A stretch of DNA of 64,000 bases, from positions 7,192,001 to 7,256,000 of the forward strand of contig NC_079887.1 in the NCBI RefSeq assembly GCF_029227915.1, read 5' to 3'. Position numbers and translations under genes: made by a program. Of the stretch, positions 13,301-24,400 are shown in pieces (the first letter of the stretch is position 1; each line of letters opens with the position of its first letter). The DNA comes from Hydractinia symbiolongicarpus. Taxonomy: Eukaryota > Cnidaria > Hydrozoa > Anthoathecata > Hydractiniidae. The notes below the pieces were generated by a model. It was not told the DNA's origin. It was given only the letters and a program-made list of their open reading frames with translations, and did no database searches.

Positions 13301-14094
13301 CACAAAATTTGCCGACAAAATTGTATAATACCTCTGCTGAAAAATTGTACCACTCACAGTCCAATTGGCCCAGGCTATCTGTAATACGCATAGGATTTAA
13401 ATTTATTTTTATCTTGGGATGTTTTATCTCAGAAATAAGCCATAACAGGGTTACACAATGCCAACAGCAAGGTAAATACTAATATTTTTCATGAAACGTG
13501 CAGAATTGTACCATCATACGCTACATACATGAAACAAAGCTTTCACAGCTAAAACTTAACCAAAGATATTATCTCAGTCTTCAGGTTCATACGAGAAAGA
13601 GCCAAGGTTTTCTTAATTGTAAAATTAACTGCCTGTTTCTGTGAATCTGTTTGTTTCTAAGTGGTTTTTACTTGTAGTGTTTTATGCTTCTTCTGATTAT
13701 TTTTGCTAATCAAGAGCAAGAGACCAGCCCCTATATATGTCTCTGTACGAAGATTGGCCACATCCATCTTAAAATTGTTGTTGTGTGGAGGACTGGGCAG
13801 AAAACATGACATCTGATCTTCCTGGTGAAAAACAAGCTAGAGGAAGGTTTAGGCACCACAAGCAGGGAACTACAAACAAAGCACACGTAACGTAATTCAA
13901 CATCAAGCATTTTTCTGGATGCATCTTAATTGAGGGAATTTATAAAAATACTCTTACATTTTCATTGTTCCTTTTGGACCAAGATTTGTTTTGAGAACCT
14001 CCTGTAGACCCTTAGCGGCATTGATATTTAGCTGAAGTGCTTGGGCAGCTCTTGCTACTTCAGCTTTGGGATTAATCAATTTGACTGCAGACAT
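4374..14094 (-). CDS. CCT6: T-complex protein 1 subunit zeta (CCT6), 13 coding exons
   Basis: Zeta subunit of the cytosolic chaperonin TRiC/CCT, the double-ring ATPase that folds actin, tubulin and other proteins. Coding exons in order on the minus strand: 14094-13958, 10641-10578, 10141-10091, 9905-9762, 8990-8877, 8657-8554, 8443-8333, 8219-8060, 7046-6964, 6157-5913, 5485-5385, 4932-4724, 4446-4374. All borders are GT-AG and all phases join, giving 1596 nt and 531 residues, the length of human CCT6A. Visible marks are NPKAEVARA and LGPKGTMKM (N-terminal equatorial domain), the ATPase loop GDGTTSN (about 89-95), [16 protein letters not shown] (apical), [16 protein letters not shown] and [11 protein letters not shown] (C-terminal equatorial), and the end KAGMSSLKG. 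The start at 14094 is chosen because [14 protein letters not shown] matches the family start; the frame stays open upstream to a Met at 14274, but that stretch resembles nothing in the family. Intron 1 is 3.3 kb. Confidence 0.97.
7285..7344. repeat. Exact 30-bp tandem duplication
   Basis: The unit GTATACTGTGAGTGGGCAAT plus TGTAACCAGCA-like sequence (7285-7314) is repeated without change at 7315-7344. It lies in CCT6 intron 8. Full identity points to a recent slippage or duplication. Confidence 0.9.
9099..9139. repeat. 19-bp inverted repeat with 3-base loop
   Basis: CTCTTATTTATC followed by TAGGTCT (9099-9117), loop ACA, then AGACCTG followed by GATAAATAAGAG (9121-9139). It is a complete hairpin with a single G-T pair, in CCT6 intron 4. 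It could be the core of a small foldback element. It is too short for a typical microRNA precursor. Confidence 0.75.
10741..11058. mobile_element. 318-bp MITE with 17-bp terminal inverted repeats
   Basis: CAGGCCTATCAATAAGG at 10741-10757 returns as its exact reverse complement at 11042-11058. The interior repeats motifs such as GGGCGAGC and GAGCAATTGCTC and has no reading frame. I find no clear target-site duplication (left flank TCACAATT, right flank CAAGTTAA), so the superfamily is open. It sits in CCT6 intron 1. Confidence 0.75.
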
Positions 14095-14423
14095 TTTGAC
14101 TAGGCTGGTTAGAGTTCTTTTCCTTCCAAATTTTGCCGATTTCGCCCACAACAAGCTGTTGTCTTCTGGAAAGGTCCACGAGATTATTTGCTGACACAGC
14201 AACTTAAAAGCATGGCCTGTTTTCCCAACTTCGTAAACAAAGATGGTGGATATGAAATGATCAACTTCAAGCATTTTACATCGTATACATTATTTTATCG
14301 CAAGACCCTTCTAAATTATTTTTTACTACTGTAAAGTCATCTTTATGAGCAGAAAGGAAGAAAGCTGTTTATAGACTTGTGCGTTTTCAAGACATTAACT
14401 TTATTTTCAGATCTTTAGGAGAA
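14095..14423. promoter_or_regulatory. Shared upstream region of two divergent genes
   Basis: Only 329 bp separate the CCT6 start codon (14094, minus) from the ATG of the small membrane protein gene (14424, plus). Both promoters must lie here or in upstream exons. A likely splice acceptor TTATTTTCAG ends at 14410, so the plus gene may have a non-coding first exon within this stretch. No clear TATA box is seen. Confidence 0.5.
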
Positions 14424-14732
14424 ATGTTGGCCAACATAACTCAAATGCTACAAAACTCATTTATAATAGCAGATTCTATCAAAGAAGAAGCTATAAAATT
14501 ATATATGAACGACATAAAAAAAGACTGGCAGTTACAAGGGAGTTTAATACTCTTTTTAGTTTTATTATTCTTGTTTTTGCTTGTAAAAATTGAATGGAAT
14601 GCATATGGTCCAGCAATTATGGAAATGGAACTAGGCAAGATACCACCCTATGCTGCTAATGATAATATTGACGGCTCATTCGAAAGCTATCCTGATGAAG
14701 ATCCATTAACATTTTTGAAGAAAAATAGATAA
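14424..14732 (+). CDS. Small single-pass membrane protein, 102 residues, unknown family
   Basis: I do not recognise the family. The protein starts MLANITQMLQNSF and has a charged helix (SIKEEAIKLYMNDIKKDWQL, about 21-40). One strong membrane segment follows (GSLILFLVLLFLFLLVKIEW, about 42-61). The tail of about 40 residues is acidic and polar, with PPYAAND and YPDEDPLTFLKKNR, and ends at TAA 14730-14732. There is no clear cleavable signal peptide. The first in-frame ATG at 14424 follows a likely 3' splice site at 14410, and the frame above it lacks another ATG. The coding-like composition, the membrane segment and the head-to-head position with CCT6 make a real gene likely. Organellar or ER membrane location would be a guess. 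Confidence 0.6.
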   Translation: MLANITQMLQNSFIIADSIKEEAIKLYMNDIKKDWQLQGSLILFLVLLFLFLLVKIEWNAYGPAIMEMELGKIPPYAANDNIDGSFESYPDEDPLTFLKKNR

Positions 14733-17700
14733 TTCAAACAAATATTTTTATAAAAACGAGTTCTAGAAAAAGTCAACCCTTGGCTAATAATAGTGTTGTT
14801 TCAGTCTCCTCGTGTTTGCATTATGACTTGTTAGAGAACCGCTATAAGAAGTACCAATTGATGAAATACTCCTTATGGCAATAATGTATGGAATATAAAG
14901 AATCCATAGTAACGATAAACAGTGTGAGCTTTTAAACTATAAACTTATTATTCGGTATATATATACATAAAACATTCTTGCAGTTGATAGATTTTATGCA
15001 TTTCATCACCACATCTATAGTATTCTCCATGTCATATCTTACTTTCAAAGCAGAACTATATCAAATTTATGCATAAACTTTTACACACAACTTTTTCAAA
15101 ATGTAATAGATACTCTGAATTTATTTCCTTTGTTGTACCACAGCTTTTTACAAAAGTATTTGTCAAAAAAATATTAAAGATTTCGAATCCTTGACATTCC
15201 AAAACTTTGGTAATAGATAAACTATAAATGGCTTGATCAAGTGTCATATTTTCAAAATTTTACAGCATAATAATAATAAAGAATAATTTATAACAACGTT
15301 TTATTTTTAATGTTATAATAGGAATGTATTTATTAAAAGTGAAGCTTGTAAGAAAAAGAAAAATTAAGTCTGCGAATATACGAATGTCAGCGGAGTACCG
15401 AAAGGAAGATAATTCGACGCAAGAAGCTGAATTTCTTATATGTTATGATTTCTTATATGTTATGTTATTGTGGCATAAATTATTGCAGTTTTTGGCTCAA
15501 AATTGCCATAATTTGTGCCGCAGACGCACATGAATTGAAATAATTATTGTCACAAAATGTAAAAAAGTTTTTTACTTCCCTAAAATTTGTGAAAATAACG
15601 TTCATGAGGTCAATTTTAGCTGATTTAATGCCCATACAAAGATTTATATCATCGTTATTATCTTCCGCGAAAAAAATTTTCAAATAAATGGTTAAATTAA
15701 TATGACGCAAATTATTATGTAAGAGAGAAAATGTTTAATCCACGCAAAATGCACATTTGGTACTGACTTAGAGTAAGAAAAACACACGGAGAAACAAATT
15801 TTCCATTGCTATTAATTTCAAAAGAATCAGAGCGCAAGGTGCTCGACTTAGTTTTTTTTAGCGAAAAATTGATCAAGCTCTAAAATTGAGCAAATAGTTT
15901 AGTTATTTGAAAAGCTGGGATTTAAAGCTTTTTATCATCATCAAAATAAGCCGGCCAAAGTCTGAAAAAATGTGTGCAAGACTAGTTATTTTAACTGAAG
16001 AATAAGTTATTTAAAGGATAAAAATACACCCACAACAAATACAGGGGTAGTCAAAATATAAACATTTTTATTGAGAAAAAATGTCTGAAAATTTTCCTAA
16101 AGAGCAAAATCAAATTTATCACCTTCAAATCGCAGAAATTTATGTCAAAATCAATTTTTTTAGCCTTTAAATCGCGATATGTCGCAACAAATTTTTGTTC
16201 TTAAGTATATTCGTGTAATAAGGTTTACGGGAACTGAAAAAATCAAAGAGAATTCTTACTCCTCTTCAAAGCCGCCAATATGCCTGTGCTATAGTTCACG
16301 GAAATTTTTCTAAGAAAAGATTTCCAAAAAATAGAAAAGACCTTGTATTATTCTGTATCGAAAATATGTTATATATATATAAATGAAAGGTGGAATAAAT
16401 ATATATCTTGAAAGTTTTATAAATGGATACAATTTCTTGACATATAAAGCTCCTTGATAATAGTTATGAAAAACGAATCTGAATAAGCATTCCTTCTGTA
16501 AAGCTTATCTCCCCCGAAAAACAAGAGATGCTAGAAGCTTAATAAATTTAAAAATAAATTTATATAATTTACCAAGAGTTACTTTCCGTTATTACCTCTA
16601 AGATATTCAAATCACAAGGCTTGCACCATGGGGAGAAGACTGGGGATTCATGTTTTTTTTAAAGGCATGACATTTATAAGCATCTGTATGCTTAAATTTG
16701 GTAATTTTTTAAGCATAGGCCTAAGAAAATGCTGTAAAGTTTTTTCGATTCGTGAGCAGTTTTTCTTTTTATTCTTTATGTCTGATTTAATTAGTACTTA
16801 CTGATGTTCAGAATTCAGATACAATATTTCTTTTTTATAAATAAGCATATTTTGAGCCTGATCATGTGTTTTTCATAAGCATCCTTAAGGCTCATTTTGG
16901 AATTTCAATTGCTTACAAAAAACATGTATTTAAACGAATGGTGCGGGGCCTGGATGCAAGGTTAAATAAATTATAATAAAACATTTGTTACTCCTGCTTA
17001 AAACTAAAAAAACACATACAACCCAAGATGGTTCTGCATTAAATTTAAGTTTACTATTTACCATTTGCCTTGAAAAACAACAACAAATGAAAACAGAAAT
17101 GGTTCAACGAAGTATAAAATAAAATAACATGGCATGAAAGACATCTCTTGTAAAAATAAAGTTGGACCTCCTAGCAAAAATAGGATAAAGATGAGCATAT
17201 ATCATAGGAAACTCACAAGAATGTAAGAAGATTCTTCTCTTTAATCAACATCTTTTGTAGTCGCATTATTTACACTGTTAAACTTTTCGTTTTGAAACCT
17301 ATTTTGCCCAAAAAATAGATTTTGCGTAGATTAATTTTCGCAAAGACATGTTAGGATTTTTTGCGAAAAATTATTTTCACCAAGCTAGAATATTTTTTTT
17401 TGGCATTAGGCATTTTAGCAGAGATAAGGTAGACTCTAATTGAACTTGCTCATATCACAAAGGCTGACTATTACTTTTTTATCAACTACAAAAAAAAAAC
17501 TGTAAAATGAAAAACAAGAAAAAACCTTATCTGTTTTTTTTCTTTCTAAGTTAATTTTAGCGAATAAGACATTTCTAGTGATTTCGCGAAGATTTTTTTT
17601 CGCGAAATTGACCTTTCTATAAATTTTCGTACAGATGGATTTTCACATATATGGATAAAATTCGCGAAAATTAATCAACTTATTTTAATTGCATCACTAG

Positions 17701-18430
17701 TTTTTATTACCTCTCATTTAGAAAAATTAATTTTCGCGAAAAATTTGCAAATACATTTGCGAAAATAAAGAAAAATATTTCGCGAAAATTACCACAAATT
17801 TAGTTAAATGTTCTTAGCCATCACAAATTATCATTTTAAATTTATATAAAAAATAAAATATATATATGTTTAAAAAAGTAACTAAATAAAAATAGACTCT
17901 GCGTAAAAAACAGTTCAAATGTTTTCATGAGCACGTAACATGGAACGTCAAATATGACAGCAACGGTGCAGCAAAGATAAGCATTTGTAAAGACCGGTTT
18001 ACAGTGAGCTTCCCTGGCCACACCTCCCAACGTTCAGACGTCAATGTTCAATCACTATAGCACTGAAGAAGTTTTCGCAACGTTCACTGGTAGTTAAAAT
18101 AGATGCCCGCTGCAAATGATTTGTCTCAACTTTCACAGCTGCCAAATTACAGACACCAATACCAGAAAAAAATATTGAAAGCATATGCACAAATACTAAT
18201 CGTAGGGAGCTGTAGTCAAGAAAACAAACACAGAAATCGGTCTGACACACTAAACAATCAAGGCTGCTATTTTTTTCAATGGGAGCTTTTGTTCAACTGA
18301 TTAGGAAGGTGATTTCTTTGTTTTTAAACATAACTTGAACGGTATGTATTGTATTCTTTCTTCAACGACGGTACGGCGTCGTCAAAACGAGTCGCGCAAA
18401 CAGCAAAGCAGCATCAGTAGGAAAGTTGCA
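14733..18430. other. Intergenic: small membrane gene to NF2 3' end
   Basis: Two genes converge here. No coding exon is recognised; short AT-rich open frames lack family similarity. AT microsatellite-like stretches occur near 14950 and 16370. The right part holds the TTTCGCGAAA-rich segment described separately, and the last few hundred bases must include the NF2 3' UTR. Confidence 0.5.
17310..17800. repeat. Segment rich in the palindrome TTTCGCGAAA
   Basis: Full or near copies of AATTTTCGCGAAAATT occur about every 40-120 bp: near 17328, 17364, 17572, 17598, 17663, 17731, 17756 and 17778. Single relatives lie elsewhere (about 20486, 20858, 21384, 24925, 50094). Spacing is uneven, so this is not a simple tandem array. 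It may be a decayed transposon carrying many copies, or a dispersed binding-site-like motif. Confidence 0.55.
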
Positions 18431-21400
18431 TTACAGTTTTTGATATACTTCAATACGTGCGTTCGTAGATGCTGCTTGCAACTAAAAGAAAAAACGAGAG
18501 ACAGTTAGAAGATAAACGCAGCTATAGAAATGACTTAGTATGACTAAATAAAAAAATCCATCATTTCGCACATGTAATTCAACTAATTTAAATGCTTACA
18601 AATATTAAATTTCGTGAAAAGTAACATGTTTCTTTGCTAACCGAGCTATCCTACTTGCTTTTTTTAATCAAATATTTACCCTTCAAAACAGAATTTTTTT
18701 TAATTCGCTTTTTTAATTCAGCAGCATTTTTCATAATTCGAACGTTCAACGTTTTTCTAGTTCATCAATGTTTTTAATTCGAATGTTCGCTTTTTCAAGT
18801 ACAGCTTTTTTAATTCGAACGTTCACTCTTTTGTTCCAGCATTTTTTAATACTAACATTCACCTTTTTAGTACACCATTTTTTTAAAATTCGAACGTTTA
18901 TATTTTCAGTGCAGCATTTTTTTTATAATTCAAACGTTGGCCTTTTCAAGGATAGCACAAGCTGTAAATAGTTTATAAATTACCGAACAGTGATCACCTA
19001 GCCAAATTGGTCATTATCAAGTGGCAAATCCATCGACAGCTAGAGAATAAGACGGCAATAGCAAAAACAGAATTACAAACCTTTTGCATCGTCGAATATT
19101 TGTTTTCACCTTTGTCCACATTCTCCAAATGGATGCGATCAAGAAGGTCATTGCTGCCGTTAATTTTGAGACCCTAGAATGCAGCGAAGAACAAAATAAG
19201 GGTGGTGATTTAATTCATCTAAAATATCATTCCCATGCAATTATGCTTAACAGCATGGTTTAGTTTAATCCAGTTACTAAGAGAGTCAGGCCTATTCTTG
19301 GCCTTAAAATCTCAAAGGTCCTAACCGAGAGAATGGCCTACTCAAAAAAGATGCTCAAGAAGTCATTTTCCTTAATATTTCAAGATTTCCAAGAAATAAA
19401 ATGCTTTAATAGAATATTCTCTGCAGTACATTGGAACTTTTTTCTTCCATTTTAAAATGATATATGTGTTGGTAAGAAATAAAATAATTCCAACGGAGCA
19501 ACAGAACTGGTAAATAACAGAGGATAATAATAATAACCACGCAACACTTGCACAGCATAACAAATAGAATTCAAAACTTTCAAAACATTTTAGAAATATA
19601 GTGAAGATAGGATTGGTTGTTTTATATAGTACATTCTCGTTAACATATCGGCAAGTGATAAGTATATACAACTCTACCTCTATTTCCGTCTTTAATTCGG
19701 TTAACTGTCTTTGTAAGTGATGACTTTTTTCCAAGTATTCGACTCTTAAAAATTAAAACATATAAGGTTAGTTAATCGAACCTAATTATAAGCTATTACT
19801 TATAAGAAACAAAAAATATTTTAGATAAGCCTGAATGTTGCCTTTGTTTATGTATTACACGGGATCGGTTATTGCTTACTTTTAGCTTGTTGACTTATAT
19901 ACTTAAGAAGACTTAAATCACAAGATTTCACAAGATTTGCTCACCGCTCCTTTTGTAAAAGTTTAAACCCTCCACTATTTTCACTCTCCACCACACCGTT
20001 GGCATGTTGCTGCGGCATTCCTTCTACATATTGCACCTATAATATATAAAACACACCTGCAATAAAGAGGATTCATTCTGACGAATCAACATCTGCATTA
20101 AACAAATATGTATTATTTACTTACGAAAGGAATATTGTTTATTCGCAATAACTTTTCGGTTACGAGTTTCTCAGTTTGTCGACTCTGGTCTAACTCCTGC
20201 TTTAACAGCATCGTCTCTCTAGCTCTGTTAAAAAAAGAAAACAAACAATGAGCCGTTAAAAATAAATTAAGCGGCTACAGAGGTCCTCAATTGTATCCTT
20301 GAGGTAAGACTTTCTAGCTTTGAATATTTGGTCAGAAGGACTTGAAATAAAGTTTTATTCATTGCAATATTTTTTGGGTTTTGATGAAGTATATTACCTC
20401 CCATTTGTTTAGATTTTCGATGGTTCATCCTCAAAAAAGCTATTCATTCCGTCTCATTGCAACTTATACACTATCAAGAAAGAAATTTTCGCAAAAAAAT
20501 AAATAAAAAATTCAGGGAGTAAACCTTCGAGAATGGCATGATTTTTAATAGTTCAAAAAAATTATCTTTATTTTAATAATAAGCTACACATTAATAATTA
20601 AAGTCTGATTGATTATTTTATGGTTTGGTATACCTTTGGGATTTTATGATTATAACTTTTTATGTTCACTTGAACATAAAAAGTATAACCTTATAAAAAC
20701 GTAGTGTAAATACTGTATGATATGTGTCTTGATATTTTTTAAATTTCTTAACAGTTTTAACTGTTTTTGTTGATTCACTTTAGGACTGGAGATGAAAATT
20801 AATTTCAAATTATATTGTCAAAAAATTTACATTGTTGGTTAAATTTATTAATTTCCGCGATTTTTTTTACCTTATATAAACAAGTTTTATTGACTTTTTA
20901 ACAAGCTGGAATGCAATCACTTTTACCAAACGCAAATTAGAGTTTTTTATCGTTTTTTATCAATTAGAGTCTATTGCACAAACAAAAACTTTTTACTTTC
21001 GCAAATAAGCCCGCAAATTTTTTAGTTTGAGAAAATTTCTTCCTGTAAAAAGATTATATTTTATGGAATCTGACAAACAGTATCAATTCCACACCTTCTT
21101 TGTGATTCTTGCATTATTTGTTGCAATCTGTAATCAGCATTCTGTATGTGACTTTCTAAGTTAAACTTCTCTTCGTCTTTCTGAAATAAAAACAAAGGTA
21201 AACACGTTTAAAAAATATATTACTCCGAATTAGCTTTGGCTTAAAAAGCACCCTTTTGATTTAGTAATATGACTACATAACACCTATACACTATCACGTA
21301 CTGATTTTTGCAGGTATTAACTTTCACGTATGATATATTAAAGAACGTTTTGCGGGTGCATAATTTCAAAACTAAGTCAAAATCCGCGAAAATTAGTACT

Positions 21401-24400
21401 ATTTACACTTTTTACAACAATTTAAATTAATAACAAGGCTTTTTCGTCTCTCGGTCTTCCTAAATAACTGTTTGCATACATGACGACATTGCTGCAGACC
21501 GGATGACGTCATGTATGTTTATCTTAATTGTATCCCAATGAGTTAAGTTTCGTGACAAGTCTCTTTCAATACTTTAAAGTAAGGTATAGGTTTATTAAGA
21601 TTCCCTCAAAACTTCAGCCAAAATGGGGTTAAAAGCAAGCAACCTTTACAGAGTTTCCACTCTTTTTATAGTCAAATTTAGGGAACTTTGATGAGAATTT
21701 CAAGTTATTCTTAAAATGTGATAGTATTTTCATTAAAAAAGAGAATGATTAGAGAGATGTTAAGGTAACGCCACAACTGAAAAACATATTACTTCTGTAC
21801 CAACGTAGCATCCCTACCCATTCTTCAGAGTTCTTCAGTAAGTGGCTAATTCTTTTCTATTTATAAGAAATGTTAGGTAACTTTATTACCGAATCCAAAG
21901 TTCCTTATATAACATACGTGCAGTTACTTAATTTAAAAAATGTTTACAAATTTCACGCATGCGTGTTGGTATATTATTTTACCTTCGTAAACAAAACAAA
22001 GAAGCTACCTGACTGCACGCCATACGTAGCCTTCGTATTTCTGTTTCAAATTCTTCAGCTTTTTGCACGAGTAACATAGCTTCTTCTTCCGCCACCAGAG
22101 CTTTCTCAGCAAGTAAATCAGTCGTTTCTTCTGCTTTTTTCTAAACAACATCAGAGATTTTCGCTTAAAACCTAACATGCTTATGCTGCACTAATCAGAT
22201 GGTAAGTTGCAAGTTATGAAGCAAGTTACAGCACATCTCTACAGAAAGTTAAAAATGGAAAGAAATTTCTTGTATAGAAATTAAAAAATTAGTTTCAATG
22301 AGTATCCAGACACAACCTATAAGGAAAGCAACTGCTTGCAGCTAGGCAAGAGTGGGAAAGAAATTTTCTGCATGAAAATTTGATACAATGTCACTTGATT
22401 GTTCAAACACAACCTATTTTTTGATTACCAGTTGCACACGGTAGGTTTCTAACGTGGATTCGTATTCCTGTAACCTCCTCTCTGCTTCCAACTTCGCTTG
22501 TGTAGCTTGTATACGTAGTGAGTTTTCTTTTAAAAATCGATTTCGTTCTCTCTAAACAGAACATTGCGTTAATAACAAAAGAGTACCCCTTTCTACATGG
22601 AAGTACGTAATTGACCTTAAAAAAGAGGAAGATGTTTGTTCAATTGATAAGATGTGTCAATTATTGCATGTTTATAAAATTGTTATTCACATCAACATGC
22701 ACGCATTTTAGAAACTAGGTAACAAAATGTCCTTTAAAAATTTTAGACAACCAATAAATCTACTTTTCTAACACAGTGGTAACGTTACAGAAGAAAATTT
22801 AGATGTTATAAAAAAATTTATCGCATCACAAACGAATATTCAATTCAATTCAATTTATTTGCCATAGAAAAAGTGAGTATATAAAATATAACAAGTTAAA
22901 GTTACAATTCGATGGCTGGAGAACAACACAATAACGGAGCTAATAAGAACATGAAGGCTAATATTCGTTTTACATGATTCCAGTTGTCATCATCTCCATT
23001 AATTTCATTTCAAACTCTACCTGTCTTTCTTCTTGCAGTTCTTTCGCTTGTGATTTCATGACTTGCACTTGTAAACTGTCTGGCCTTCTACGCTTCATGT
23101 AGAGGTCGTGATTACCACTACATAACAGCAGAATCTGCAGAACAATTTAATTGACAAATTTAATCAATGCGTGCCGAAAACGTTTCATAGAGCAGGGTGT
23201 CTGCCAATTTATTTACAATTTTAAGGTCTTCTGGGTATTTTTGTCACAACCTCGATGTTTTTCAAGGCTTTGACTATATTTTTGTGATATTTCAAGGTCA
23301 AAAATAACTAGTTCAAAAATCCTCATATATAGAAGTGCTGCACATTTAAACCTATAGAAGTTATTTATTAAAAGAAGTGCGAACATAATATCTTATAACA
23401 AGACTATGTTTCATAAATAGACAGTAATGTTTTTAAAAGGATTCACAATTTAAGGTTTTTCTCTAGAGAGTGATGAATATTCAAGGTTGTTAAAGCCATC
23501 CAGCTTTATTTTAAGGCTTCAGAAATTAATCCTATACGGACGGAAGTACAGGACCGATGTCCCTGACGATTTTTCAAATTTCATTTGCCCGTATAGAATT
23601 AATTTCTGCAATGTGATTTTTCTCAGAAATTAATTCAATGTTGTTTTTATGTTTCGTTTTATAAATGGAATTGTTTTCCATCCATGCAACGATTTACTTT
23701 TTAAAAAAAGATCTCAAAACACATTCAATAAAACAATTTAAATACCTCTCTGTTGATCACAACATCAGTAGAAATAAAATTAAAATTGTTTGCTTCTTTC
23801 TCCATAGGTTCAATCCATATCTAAAAGAAAAAGTATCACTGGTTGGGTGACAAAACAACACCATAAAAAATGTAGCGAGCAGACATCAAAAATTCTCGTA
23901 ATGATTGAGACTTCCATGAGTCTTTAGCCGGCTGAGAATCTTACATAATTCATTCTTACGGGATTTTAAAATTCGAGTTTAAATCTAGCCATCGTTAGGT
24001 ATTTGCATAGGTAGCCAGCATTATTATCAAAGTATGTAATTTTGCATTTCCTCTGGTCTTGGAGCAATATTTGCAATTTATAACACGTACAGCAAGTGAA
24101 CAGATCATAGCTTATTTATATTTTGCGGGGTTTTCTTAAAGCACAACATGAGAACTTCGGCTTTACGAAGAACTGAAGTTTTCAAAATTTTATCAAAAAA
24201 CGTGATAAAGTAGGAGCCTTAAGGCTAATTGTGTCTTTCGGGAACATTATATAAGACAAAAGATTAAGTCACATTTTTTAAGGAAAACAAAAGCAATTTT
24301 ACATGCGTATCACAATCCTGCAATACTTTGTTGAATCTCACACAGAACATTCAAGGTTAGGGTTCTAAAAATGCAGAAAATGTAGACATACGAGGGTATG

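Noticed and set aside
14095-14274. CCT6 starting 60 codons earlier at 14274
   Set aside because: The frame is open, but the extra residues match nothing in the family, and [14 protein letters not shown] is the conserved start.
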